From positions 1 to 64,000 of the forward strand of contig CAJWDL010000005.1 of the NCBI GenBank assembly GCA_913030805.1: DNA of 64,000 nt, in the 5' to 3' direction. The notes under the pieces were generated by a model. The model had not been told where the DNA came from and ran no database searches. It was given only the letters and a program-made list of their open reading frames with translations. Position numbers and translations under genes: made by a program. Below, piece by piece: positions 20,234-27,952 of this stretch (positions within the stretch are counted from its first letter, which is position 1; each line of letters begins with the position of its first letter). Origin of the DNA: an uncultured Candidatus Pelagibacter sp. (GTDB lineage: Bacteria > Pseudomonadota > Alphaproteobacteria > Pelagibacterales > Pelagibacteraceae).

Positions 20234-20241
20234 TTGTCGCA
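20234..20241 (+). promoter_or_regulatory. Octamer TTGTCGCA shared by both oxidase operon leaders
   Basis: TTGTCGCA upstream of oxidase operon 1 recurs at 25031-25038 upstream of operon 2, in a similar surrounding (ACA just before it). The GTCGC core resembles a RegA/PrrA half site, but a single half site is weak evidence. Confidence 0.25.
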
Positions 20242-20298
20242 AAAGAGTAGTTGTATTTTTAATTATATTCTTGTAAGTGCAGTGTAGTTTTTTGAAAA

Positions 20299-20312
20299 TT
20301 GACATAGATCAA
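20299..20312. promoter_or_regulatory. FNR-like box upstream of oxidase operon 1
   Basis: TTGACATAGATCAA differs from the FNR consensus TTGAT-N4-ATCAA at one defined position (T to C). It ends 7 nt before the likely start codon at 20320, overlapping the ribosome-binding region. If it is bound, repression is more likely than activation. Confidence 0.4.
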
Positions 20313-20319
20313 AGAGATG

Positions 20320-20559
20320 ATGAATACGGGATATACAGTTTTGGCCTCAATAATCGGTCTTTTAATATTATTTTTGTTTCTATCATGGTTACATGTTTCA
20401 GCGAAATATGTAGGGGTAAAAAATAATAAGAATTTGACACGATGGAAAAATATTATTGATGCAAAAAATGAAAATCTTGGATGGTTCGATTTGGGCAATC
20501 ACATAATAGTTATAGGAGCTGTTTTGCTTGCAATATTTATTGTAATAAATGCACAGTAA
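20320..20559 (+). CDS. Small two-helix membrane protein heading oxidase operon 1
   Basis: The 79-residue protein has two predicted membrane helices (about residues 7-24 and 60-77) joined by a lysine-rich loop, predicting both ends outside and the loop in the cytoplasm. It precedes coxB by 15 nt and is probably an accessory subunit or assembly factor of this oxidase. Its first 29 residues match the first 29 of the Rieske protein at 50064 at 18 positions (YT.L..II.LLILFL.LSW). Oxidase operon 2 has no copy. I prefer the ATG at 20320 to the adjacent one at 20317 because it aligns with the Rieske start. No family recognised. Confidence 0.75.
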   Translation: MNTGYTVLASIIGLLILFLFLSWLHVSAKYVGVKNNKNLTRWKNIIDAKNENLGWFDLGNHIIVIGAVLLAIFIVINAQ

Positions 20560-20574
20560 AATCAATTAAAAACA

Positions 20575-21399
20575 ATGACCATTGCATTTGTACTTTTTTT
20601 AGTTGTTGTTGGAACTCTAATATTTCATATTTGGAGTCCTTGGTGGCTGACGCCTTTAGCCTCAAACTGGAGTGGTATGGACGAAACCCTTCTCCTAACA
20701 TTCTGGGTTACCGGTGGTGTATTTATGGCCGTCGGTTTGTTTATGGTTTATTGTGTATGGCGTTACCGTTATCAAAAAGATAGAAAATCAGAATATAAAC
20801 CTGAAGATAAAAAATTAGAATTTCACTTAACATGGATAACAGCAGTTGGCGTTGTGGCGTTGCTTGCGCCAGGACTCATTGTTTGGAATAAGTTTGTAAC
20901 AGTTCCTGAGAATGCGGTTAAAGTCGAAGTTATGGCCTATCAGTGGGGTTGGAATTATAGATTAGCGGGAGAAGATGAAATTTTAGGCAAAACCAGCATC
21001 CATAACATATCGGATGATAATCCTTATGGATTGGATTTAGACGACCCGAATGGCAAAGATGATTTGCTTGTTGAAGATGCAGATCTTCATTTGCAGATTG
21101 ATAAACCTGTAAAAGTACTTTTGCGCTCTATAGATGTACTTCATAACTTTTATGTTCCAGAGTTTAGAGCAAAAATGGACATGGTTCCTGGTATGATTAC
21201 TTTCTACTGGTTCACTCCAACCAAAACAGGAGAATACGAAATTCTCTGTGCTGAACTTTGTGGAACCGGCCACTATGCGATGCTTGGAACTGTTGTGGTG
21301 GAAGAAGAAAGCGATTATTCCAACTGGCTGGCTCAACAAACATCTTTTGAACAAATCCTGGCTCAAAACAAAACAATACAATTAACGGAAAAGCAATAA
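20575..21399 (+). CDS. coxB: Cytochrome c oxidase subunit II (operon 1)
   Basis: Subunit II takes electrons from cytochrome c at the periplasmic CuA site. The 274-residue protein has three hydrophobic N-terminal segments (about 2-20, 40-62, 87-107) and a cupredoxin domain with CuA ligands His190, Cys225, Cys229, His233 and Met236 (CAELCGTGHYAM). The YQWGWNYR aromatic motif near residue 121 is the electron-entry region. The CuA-coding stretch 21118-21357 is identical at every base to 25776-26015 in the second operon, while the N-terminal half is clearly diverged. It precedes coxA by 18 nt. Confidence 0.96.
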   Translation: MTIAFVLFLVVVGTLIFHIWSPWWLTPLASNWSGMDETLLLTFWVTGGVFMAVGLFMVYCVWRYRYQKDRKSEYKPEDKKLEFHLTWITAVGVVALLAPGLIVWNKFVTVPENAVKVEVMAYQWGWNYRLAGEDEILGKTSIHNISDDNPYGLDLDDPNGKDDLLVEDADLHLQIDKPVKVLLRSIDVLHNFYVPEFRAKMDMVPGMITFYWFTPTKTGEYEILCAELCGTGHYAMLGTVVVEEESDYSNWLAQQTSFEQILAQNKTIQLTEKQ

Positions 21400-21417
21400 T
21401 GATACGAGGCAACAAAA

Positions 21418-23238
21418 ATGTCTGATGAATTTGATTATAAAATAGAAGCTAAAGCAGCAGATGCAACAACAGCTGATGCTTCAGCTCCACCGATTGATTA
21501 TGTTCCGCCAGCAGAAAGACCAGAACAAGAACTTTATCATTCAAAAAGTTGGTGGACGACATATGTGTTTTCCCAAGATGCAAAATATATTGGGGTTCAG
21601 TATACTTGCGTTGCAACCGCAATTGCTGTGGTGGGACTAATACTTTCATTGATGATGAGAACTCAACTTGCTTTTCCAGGTTTAAACGTTCTCGATCCTT
21701 CAACTTATTATCAGTTTGTTACCATGCATGGAATGATCATGGTGGTATTCTTTCTTACCGCATTATTTTTAGGAGGGTTTGGAAATCTTCTTATTCCATT
21801 GATGTGTGGAGCTCGCGATATGGTTTTCCCTTATGTGAATATGTTGAGTTTTTGGATATTTGTGTTGGCCATATTACTTTTAGTTTCTAGTTTTTTTGTT
21901 CCCGGCGGACCCACAGGAGCTGGATGGACTTTATATCCTCCCCAAGCGATTACAGTAGGTACACCAGGTAATTTATGGGGCATGGTGATGATGCTAGCCT
22001 CTTTAGTCTTCTTTGTGATTGGTTTTACAATGGGAGGCTTAAACTATGTAATTACCGTTTTACAAGCCCGTGCTCGTGGCATGACTTTAATGAGATTGCC
22101 ACTTAGTGTTTGGGGTATTTTTGTTGCTACTGTCTTAGCGCTTTTAGCTTTTCCAGCACTTTTGGTTGGTGGTATAATGCTATTACTTGATGCAGTACTT
22201 GGAACAAGTTTTTTCATGCCCGAAATGATTTCGATGGGTGAAAAACTTTCAACTGAAGGAGGTAGCCCAATTTTATTTCAACATTTATTCTGGTTTTTTG
22301 GTCATCCTGAAGTTTATATTGTAGCATTACCAGCTTTTGGAATTGTTTCTGATTTAATCTCGGTTCATGCGAGAAGAAATCTTTTTGGTTACCGAATGAT
22401 GGTTTGGGCTATTGTTGCCATTGCAGCTTTAAGTTTCATTGTTTGGGCTCACCACATGTATGTAGCGGGAATGCGTCCATGGTTCGGATACTTTTTTGCA
22501 ACCACAACTTTGATTATTGCTGTTCCAACTGCAATTAAAGTTTACAATTGGGTTCTAACTCTCTGGAGAGGAAATATTCGTCTTACAGTTCCAATGTTGT
22601 TTACTTTAGCTTTCATTATAACATTTCTTAATGGGGGAATAACCGGTTTGTTTTTAGGAAATGTAGCCATCGACGTACCTTTATCGGATACTTATTTTGT
22701 AGTGGCTCACTTCCATATGGTCATGGGCATTGCACCCGTTCTTGTCGTATTCGGAGCCGTATATCACTGGTTTCCTCTGGTTACAGGACGTATGTTAGAC
22801 GAAGGTTTGGGAAAAATTCACTTTTGGATTACCTTTGTTGGAACCTATATGATTTATACGCCAATGTACTACCAAGGCTTCTTGGGAGTGCCTCGAAGAT
22901 ATTTTGAAATGTACGAAAGTTCATATGCTTCCACAGTTGGCTTAAATGTATTTATAACAGTAGCAGCTTTAATTGTTGGATTATCTCAGCTCATATTTTT
23001 TTATAATATAATTAACAGCGCTAGAGCTGGAAAAAAGGCAAAAAAAAATCCTTGGGACGCAAACTCTTTAGAATGGCAAACACCCGAAATGCCGCCAAAA
23101 CATGGAAATTGGGGCAACGAACTACCCGTGGTTTATCGATGGCCGTATGATTTTGGTGTTCCTGGAATTGACAAAGATTATATTCCACAAAATGTTTCTC
23201 CAAGCCAGGTTAGTGGAGCAAAGGCTGACAAAACATGA
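21418..23238 (+). CDS. coxA: Cytochrome c oxidase subunit I (operon 1)
   Basis: The 606-residue catalytic subunit has about twelve helices and all the metal ligands: low-spin heme ligand His104 (TMHGM), CuB ligands His296 (FFGHPEVYIV), His345 and His346 (WAHHMY), and heme ligands His431 and His433 (AHFHMVMG). The glutamate in GHPEV and the lysine in PTAIKVYNW correspond to D- and K-channel residues, so it is an A-type proton-pumping oxidase. A hydrophilic C-terminal extension (about residues 530-606) is shared with the operon 2 copy. Its stop overlaps the next start (ATGA). The 136-bp block 22981-23116 is identical to 27671-27806. Confidence 0.97.
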   Translation: MSDEFDYKIEAKAADATTADASAPPIDYVPPAERPEQELYHSKSWWTTYVFSQDAKYIGVQYTCVATAIAVVGLILSLMMRTQLAFPGLNVLDPSTYYQFVTMHGMIMVVFFLTALFLGGFGNLLIPLMCGARDMVFPYVNMLSFWIFVLAILLLVSSFFVPGGPTGAGWTLYPPQAITVGTPGNLWGMVMMLASLVFFVIGFTMGGLNYVITVLQARARGMTLMRLPLSVWGIFVATVLALLAFPALLVGGIMLLLDAVLGTSFFMPEMISMGEKLSTEGGSPILFQHLFWFFGHPEVYIVALPAFGIVSDLISVHARRNLFGYRMMVWAIVAIAALSFIVWAHHMYVAGMRPWFGYFFATTTLIIAVPTAIKVYNWVLTLWRGNIRLTVPMLFTLAFIITFLNGGITGLFLGNVAIDVPLSDTYFVVAHFHMVMGIAPVLVVFGAVYHWFPLVTGRMLDEGLGKIHFWITFVGTYMIYTPMYYQGFLGVPRRYFEMYESSYASTVGLNVFITVAALIVGLSQLIFFYNIINSARAGKKAKKNPWDANSLEWQTPEMPPKHGNWGNELPVVYRWPYDFGVPGIDKDYIPQNVSPSQVSGAKADKT

Positions 23239-23858
23239 AAAATTTTTTTAAATTAATATCCCAAAAACCTTGGGAGTCATCTCAAGCACAAATTGATAAC
23301 AAGCATGATGGAAAAACTTTGGGTTTGAGCAGAGAAAAACTTGGTGTTAGGACCGTAATGGTTGTTAGCACCGTTATTTTTTCGTTTTTCGTTGTTGCAT
23401 ATGCTGACAGAATGTTAATCCATGACTGGAAAAGCATGCCAGAACCATGGTTGCTTTGGATTAATACAATTATTTTGATGATTAGTAGTTATGTTTTTCA
23501 TAAAACTAAAATTGCATCGGATCTCAATGACTACGAAAAAATAAAAAAAGGCCTCTTTATGGTTGGATTTTTGACCTTTGCATTTCTTTTAGGACAATCG
23601 ATAGTATGGTATCAACTTTTAAAGCTAGGCTATTTTGCTTCCACAAACGTAGCTAATGCATTCTTCTATCTACTCACCACGATACATGGTTTACATCTGC
23701 TCGGTGGATTAATTTTTTGGGGACTAGCTACATCAAAGTTACTAAAAGGTAATTATAAAATATCAAATATGCAACGCACTATTGAACTTTGTGCTATTTA
23801 TTGGCACTTTTTGCTTTTTGTTTGGTTAATATTATTTGGCTTAATGTTATTTACATAA
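23235..23858 (+). CDS. Extra subunit III-like protein of oxidase operon 1
   Basis: The 207-residue membrane protein has about five helices and subunit III features: FYLLTTIHGLHLLGGL near residue 142 and CAIYWHFLLFVWLILF near residue 186. It is distinct from the subunit III gene that follows it, and operon 2 has no counterpart. An order of II, I, III-like, III recalls the alternative CoxMNOP oxidase of rhizobia, where two genes encode subunit III-type proteins. It may be a structural subunit particular to oxidase 1. It starts within the coxA stop codon. Confidence 0.8.
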   Translation: MKNFFKLISQKPWESSQAQIDNKHDGKTLGLSREKLGVRTVMVVSTVIFSFFVVAYADRMLIHDWKSMPEPWLLWINTIILMISSYVFHKTKIASDLNDYEKIKKGLFMVGFLTFAFLLGQSIVWYQLLKLGYFASTNVANAFFYLLTTIHGLHLLGGLIFWGLATSKLLKGNYKISNMQRTIELCAIYWHFLLFVWLILFGLMLFT

Positions 23859-23872
23859 TGAGGTTAAAATAA

Positions 23873-24577
23873 ATGGCTGATACTTTAGATAAACTTCCAA
23901 AAGGAATTCATGGTCTTACTCACGACTGGAGTTCAGATCAAACAGCATTTAAAAAAGTTCCCTGGGGCAAGGCAATGATGTGGATTTTTCTCTTAAGCGA
24001 TACATTTATTTTTAGTTGTTTTTTAATTTCTTTAATGACTGCTCGTGCATCCACAACTGCAGAGTGGCCAAATGCAAGTGAAGTTTTTGGATTAAGTGTT
24101 TTCGGTACAAGCGTTCCTCTTCTTTTAATCGCGATCATGACCTTTGTTTTAATTTCAAGCAGTGGAACGATGGCGATCGCCGTGAAATATGGTTACGAAA
24201 AAAATCGTAAATTGTGTGCACTGTTCTTGTTATTGACAGCTATAGGTGGCGCTACTTTTGTTGGCATGCAAGCATTCGAATGGACTAAATTAATTGTTCA
24301 CGAAGGTATTCGTCCCTGGGCAAATCCTTTTGGTGCTGCTCAATTTGGCTCTTTCTTTTTTATGGTTACTGGTTTTCATGGAACGCATGTTTCAATAGGG
24401 GTAATTTTTCTGCTTATTATGGCTAGAAAAACTTGGCGAGGAGATTTTGATACTGGCCAAAGAGGATTTTTCACCAGTATGAAATCTAACTATGAGGCAA
24501 TTGAAATTATGGGACTCTACTGGCACTTCGTTGACCTGGTGTGGGTCTTTATTTTTGCATTCTTCTATCTATGGTGA
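23873..24577 (+). CDS. coxC: Cytochrome c oxidase subunit III (operon 1)
   Basis: The 234-residue protein matches heme-copper oxidase subunit III: WIFLLSDTFIFSCFL near residue 37, MQAFEWTKLI near residue 126, FFFMVTGFHGTHV near residue 161, and the C-terminal IMGLYWHFVDLVWVFIFAFFYLW. Subunit III stabilises the catalytic core and its proton supply. It lies 14 nt after the III-like gene and is followed 10 nt later by the subunit IV gene. The 3' end and the spacer to subunit IV are nearly identical in both operons. Confidence 0.94.
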   Translation: MADTLDKLPKGIHGLTHDWSSDQTAFKKVPWGKAMMWIFLLSDTFIFSCFLISLMTARASTTAEWPNASEVFGLSVFGTSVPLLLIAIMTFVLISSSGTMAIAVKYGYEKNRKLCALFLLLTAIGGATFVGMQAFEWTKLIVHEGIRPWANPFGAAQFGSFFFMVTGFHGTHVSIGVIFLLIMARKTWRGDFDTGQRGFFTSMKSNYEAIEIMGLYWHFVDLVWVFIFAFFYLW

Positions 24578-24587
24578 GGTAAAAAAA

Positions 24588-24920
24588 ATGGCACAAGAAA
24601 AACAACAAGAAGTTAAAACACATAAACTTGGTGTTTACATGTGGATCTGGGGACTGTTGTTTGTTTTCAGTTTCTTTTCTTACATGGTTGATTATCTAAA
24701 TTTTGAAGGTTTGCTCAGATGGACTTTGATTGTATTCTTTATGTTTTCAAAAGCTGCATTAATAATGGCAATATTTATGCATCTGTTCTGGGAACGATGG
24801 GCCATTGTTAACGTTCTTTTATGGCCAATGTCCTTTATTCTAGTTTTTATCGGAATAATGGTTGCAGAGTCTGAATACACTTTCTTTACACGACTTTTTT
24901 ATTTTATAGTAGAAACCTAA
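24588..24920 (+). CDS. coxD: Prokaryotic cytochrome c oxidase subunit IV (operon 1)
   Basis: The 110-residue protein has three hydrophobic segments and a MAIFMHLFWERWAIVNVLLWP block near residue 65, as in the bacterial subunit IV / CyoD-like family. These small subunits assist assembly of the oxidase. The ATG at 24588 follows an AGGT Shine-Dalgarno-like stretch in the spacer; a longer in-frame extension upstream would run through coxC and is unlikely. It is the last gene before the terminator at 24951-24986. Confidence 0.85.
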   Translation: MAQEKQQEVKTHKLGVYMWIWGLLFVFSFFSYMVDYLNFEGLLRWTLIVFFMFSKAALIMAIFMHLFWERWAIVNVLLWPMSFILVFIGIMVAESEYTFFTRLFYFIVET

Positions 24921-24923
24921 TAA

Positions 24924-24950
24924 ACTAATTAATAACACCAATTAATTAGT
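24924..24950. repeat. 10-bp inverted repeat after oxidase operon 1
   Basis: ACTAATTAAT (24924-24933) and ATTAATTAGT (24941-24950) are perfect inverted arms around a 7-nt loop, directly after the coxD stop and directly before the terminator. It may protect the mRNA 3' end. Confidence 0.55.
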
Positions 24951-24986
24951 CGAGTTTTCAAAAATTTGAATAATAACTCGTTTTTT
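24951..24986 (+). terminator. Rho-independent terminator of oxidase operon 1
   Basis: CGAGTT (24951-24956) pairs with AACTCG (24975-24980), enclosing a second inverted repeat (TTCAAA with TTTGAA), and is followed by six T (24981-24986). Confidence 0.75.
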
Positions 24987-25030
24987 CAACGATAAACTTT
25001 GCTAAAAATAAACCATAAAGTGCACATACA

Positions 25031-25044
25031 TTGTCGCAGATCAA
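25031..25044. promoter_or_regulatory. Degenerate FNR-like box, oxidase operon 2
   Basis: TTGTCGCAGATCAA keeps the right half (ATCAA) and spacing of an FNR box but has two mismatches on the left. It lies 46 bp upstream of the next box, and shares the GCAGATCAA end with it. Confidence 0.35.
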
Positions 25045-25076
25045 TCATGTTTTGGCTGCCAACTTACTAATTAGTA

Positions 25077-25090
25077 TTGATGCAGATCAA
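25077..25090. promoter_or_regulatory. Perfect FNR/ANR-type box, oxidase operon 2
   Basis: TTGATGCAGATCAA matches the consensus TTGAT-N4-ATCAA at all ten defined positions. FNR-type regulators (FNR, FnrL, FixK) bind such sites when oxygen is low. Its centre is 27 bp upstream of the next box. Confidence 0.75.
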
Positions 25091-25103
25091 GTTAATCATA
25101 AAT

Positions 25104-25117
25104 TTGATTTGAATCAA
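25104..25117. promoter_or_regulatory. Perfect FNR/ANR-type box at class II position, oxidase operon 2
   Basis: TTGATTTGAATCAA matches all ten defined positions of TTGAT-N4-ATCAA, and the symmetry extends three bases to each side. Its centre (25110.5) is 29.5 bp upstream of the hexamer TATAGT, which puts the box near -41.5, the class II activator position. Confidence 0.8.
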
Positions 25118-25139
25118 ATTATTAATAAATTTCTATCGA

Positions 25140-25145
25140 TATAGT
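25140..25145 (+). promoter_or_regulatory. -10 hexamer of oxidase operon 2
   Basis: TATAGT differs from TATAAT by one base and lies at the distance expected from a class II FNR site. The start of transcription would be about 25152, leaving a leader of some 75 nt. No good -35 hexamer is present, as expected for an activator-dependent promoter. Confidence 0.55.
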
Positions 25146-25180
25146 CTGGATGTTGTAACGAGTGCGTAAATATTTTTGAT

Positions 25181-25199
25181 TAGTTGATTTGATCAACTA
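25181..25199. promoter_or_regulatory. 8-bp inverted repeat in the leader of oxidase operon 2
   Basis: TAGTTGAT (25181-25188) and ATCAACTA (25192-25199) are perfect inverted arms around TTG. It resembles the FNR half sites but with 3-bp spacing, so it may be an operator for another regulator or an mRNA hairpin just before the strong Shine-Dalgarno at 25210-25217. Confidence 0.45.
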
Positions 25200-25226
25200 A
25201 TAATTGGCAGGGGGAGGCATAAGATA

Positions 25227-26066
25227 ATGAATATATTTGTCGTGATCTTGTTTCTTGCAGTTGTTGTTGGAACTGTTTTGTTTCATATATTATCTCCCTG
25301 GTGGTTTACACCGTTAGCTTCAAACTGGAGCAGTATTGATAATGCAATTCTCATTACATTTTGGGTTACCGGGTTCGTATTCGTGGCTCTTGGTTTGTTT
25401 TTAGTTTATTGTTTGTGGAAGTATCAATACAAAAAAAACAGAAAAGTAGAATATAAGCCTGAGAATAAATCATTAGAAGCTATACTTGTTGTTGTATCAG
25501 CGATTGGCGTTATAGCCTTACTTGCTCCAGGCCTTTCTGTTTGGAATGATTATATAAAAGTTCCGAAAGGTGCTGCTAAAGTTGAGGTTTTGTCTTATCA
25601 GTGGGGTTGGAATTTCAGACTGCCTGGAGAAGATGGTGCCTTAGGCAAAACCAGCATTCATAACATAACAGATGATAATCCTTACGGGCTGGATTTAAAC
25701 GATCCGAATGGCAAAGATGATTTACTTGTTCAAGATGCGGATCTTCATTTACAGGTTGGTGTTGATGTAGAATTTCTTTTGCGCTCTATAGATGTACTTC
25801 ATAACTTTTATGTTCCAGAGTTTAGAGCAAAAATGGACATGGTTCCTGGTATGATTACTTTCTACTGGTTCACTCCAACCAAAACAGGAGAATACGAAAT
25901 TCTCTGTGCTGAACTTTGTGGAACCGGCCACTATGCGATGCTTGGAACTGTTGTGGTGGAAGAAGAAAGCGATTATTCCAACTGGCTGGCTCAACAAACA
26001 TCTTTTGAACAAATCTTGGCTCAAAACAAAATTAAAAACAAAACAATACAATTAGCGGAAAAGTAA
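25227..26066 (+). CDS. coxB: Cytochrome c oxidase subunit II (operon 2)
   Basis: The 279-residue paralogue of the protein at 20575 has the same layout: three hydrophobic N-terminal segments, a YQWGWNFR motif near residue 123, and CuA ligands in CAELCGTGHYAM (first Cys near residue 227). The N-terminal half differs at many residues from copy 1, yet the CuA-coding 240 bp are identical. A 12-bp insertion near the 3' end adds four residues. A very strong Shine-Dalgarno (GGGGGAGG, 25210-25217) precedes the ATG. It is the first gene of the FNR-boxed operon. Confidence 0.96.
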   Translation: MNIFVVILFLAVVVGTVLFHILSPWWFTPLASNWSSIDNAILITFWVTGFVFVALGLFLVYCLWKYQYKKNRKVEYKPENKSLEAILVVVSAIGVIALLAPGLSVWNDYIKVPKGAAKVEVLSYQWGWNFRLPGEDGALGKTSIHNITDDNPYGLDLNDPNGKDDLLVQDADLHLQVGVDVEFLLRSIDVLHNFYVPEFRAKMDMVPGMITFYWFTPTKTGEYEILCAELCGTGHYAMLGTVVVEEESDYSNWLAQQTSFEQILAQNKIKNKTIQLAEK

Positions 26067-26110
26067 AATGAATTTAAAATTATATTTAACAATGATGCGA
26101 GGTAACAAAG

Positions 26111-27928
26111 ATGCCCGAAGGTGATGGATACGACTATAAAATAGAAGCTAAAGCATATACGGCGTCTTCATCGGGCGCTTCTGTTTCGCCAGCTGAAAGC
26201 CCTGATCAAGAACTTTATCATTCAAAAAGTTGGTGGACGACATATGTGTTTTCCCAAGATGCAAAATATATTGGAATTCAGTATTTCTGTGCTGCAACCG
26301 CAATTGCCGTACTGGGGTTGGTGCTTTCGGTGTTAATGAGAGTGCAACTTGCTTATCCTGGCTTAAATGTTCTTGATCCTTCAACGTATTATCAAGCTAT
26401 CACAATGCACGGGATGATCATGGTGATATTTTTTCTTACCGCATTATTTTTAGGAGGGTTTGGAAATTTTCTTATTCCACTGATGTGCGGAGCTCGCGAT
26501 ATGGTTTTCCCTTATGTGAACATGATGAGCTTTTGGATATTCCTGCTATCTTTGTTAGTTTTAGTTGCAAGCTATTTAGTTCCTGGCGGACCTACAGGAG
26601 CTGGATGGACTTTATATCCTCCACAAGTAATTACAGCAGGCACACCAGGAAATTTATGGGGTTTAGTATTAATGTTGGTATCCATTGTTCTATTTGTAGT
26701 TGGTTTTACAATGGGTGGCTTAAACTATGTAATTACCGTTTTACAAGCTCGTACCCGTGGCATGACTTTAATGAGAATGCCACTTAGTGTTTGGGGCATT
26801 TTTGTTGCTACCATTATTGCGCTTTTGGCATTTCCTGCGCTCCTAGTTGGTGGTTTAATGCTGTTACTTGATACTGTGCTCGGAACAAGTTTCTATATGC
26901 CAGCTATAATTGCAACTAGTAATTTTGGTAACGAAGTTTCAACAGAGGGAGGTAGCCCACTATTGTTTCAACATTTATTCTGGTTTTTTGGTCATCCTGA
27001 AGTTTATATTGTAGCTTTGCCCGCTTTTGGAATTGTATCTGATTTAATTTCAGTTCATGCAAGGAGAAATATTTTTGGTTACCGAATGATGGTTTGGGCT
27101 ATTATTGCTATTGCAGCCTTAAGTTTCATTGTTTGGGCTCACCACATGTATATAGCGGGATTCACTCCATGGTTCGGATTCTTTTTTGCATCCACAACAT
27201 TAATGATTGCGATTCCAACGGGTATCAAAATGTACAATTGGCTTCTAACTCTCTGGAGAGGAAATATTCGTTTTACAGTTCCAATGCTGTTTGCATTGGC
27301 CTTTTTTATAACATTTCTTAATGGAGGATTAACAGGCATGTTTATGGGTAATGTGGGTACTGATATAGCCTTATCGGATACTTATTTTGTAGTAGCTCAC
27401 TTCCATTTTACTATAGGTATTGCACCCGTTCTTGTCGTATTCGGAGCCGTATATCACTGGTTTCCTCTGGCTACAGGACGTATGTTAGATGAAGGTTTGG
27501 GAAAAATTCACTTTTGGATAACATTCGTTGGCGCCTATATGATTTATTTTCCAATGCATTATCAAGGATTGCAAGGGGTGCCTCGAAGATATTTTGAAAT
27601 GTATAACAGTTCACAGGCTTCTTCATCTGGTCTGAATGAATTTATTACAATAGTCACTATAGTTGTTGCGTTATCTCAGCTCATATTTTTTTATAATATA
27701 ATTAACAGCGCTAGAGCTGGAAAAAAGGCAAAAAAAAATCCTTGGGACGCAAACTCTTTAGAATGGCAAACACCCGAAATGCCGCCAAAACATGGAAATT
27801 GGGGCAGAACACTACCGGTAGTCTATCGTTGGCCGTATGATTTCAACGTTCCAGGTGCCAGCAAAGATTATATTCCGCAAAACGTTTCTCCAAGCCAGGT
27901 TCGTGGAGCAAAAGCGGAGAGAACATGA
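26111..27928 (+). CDS. coxA: Cytochrome c oxidase subunit I (operon 2)
   Basis: The 605-residue paralogue of the operon 1 catalytic subunit keeps every heme and CuB ligand (TMHGM, FFGHPEVYIV, WAHHMY, AHFHFTIG) and the channel lysine in PTGIKMYNW. It differs at its acidic N terminus and in the loop near residue 265. Blocks of perfect DNA identity with copy 1 (for example 26207-26274 and 27671-27806) alternate with clearly diverged stretches. The leader before its ATG (GCGAGGTAACAAAG) is also nearly the same as in copy 1. Confidence 0.97.
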   Translation: MPEGDGYDYKIEAKAYTASSSGASVSPAESPDQELYHSKSWWTTYVFSQDAKYIGIQYFCAATAIAVLGLVLSVLMRVQLAYPGLNVLDPSTYYQAITMHGMIMVIFFLTALFLGGFGNFLIPLMCGARDMVFPYVNMMSFWIFLLSLLVLVASYLVPGGPTGAGWTLYPPQVITAGTPGNLWGLVLMLVSIVLFVVGFTMGGLNYVITVLQARTRGMTLMRMPLSVWGIFVATIIALLAFPALLVGGLMLLLDTVLGTSFYMPAIIATSNFGNEVSTEGGSPLLFQHLFWFFGHPEVYIVALPAFGIVSDLISVHARRNIFGYRMMVWAIIAIAALSFIVWAHHMYIAGFTPWFGFFFASTTLMIAIPTGIKMYNWLLTLWRGNIRFTVPMLFALAFFITFLNGGLTGMFMGNVGTDIALSDTYFVVAHFHFTIGIAPVLVVFGAVYHWFPLATGRMLDEGLGKIHFWITFVGAYMIYFPMHYQGLQGVPRRYFEMYNSSQASSSGLNEFITIVTIVVALSQLIFFYNIINSARAGKKAKKNPWDANSLEWQTPEMPPKHGNWGRTLPVVYRWPYDFNVPGASKDYIPQNVSPSQVRGAKAERT

Positions 27929-27952
27929 TGAAAGAAAGAAGGTAAATAACAT

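Noticed and set aside
24492-24587. Longer N terminus for subunit IV of operon 1
   Set aside because: The in-frame extension runs through the coxC 3' end, while the ATG at 24588 aligns with the operon 2 protein.
25749-26051. Antisense reading frame conserved in both oxidase operons (also at 21037-21381)
   Set aside because: Both copies are antisense to the identical coxB blocks; the match follows from DNA identity, not from a real gene.
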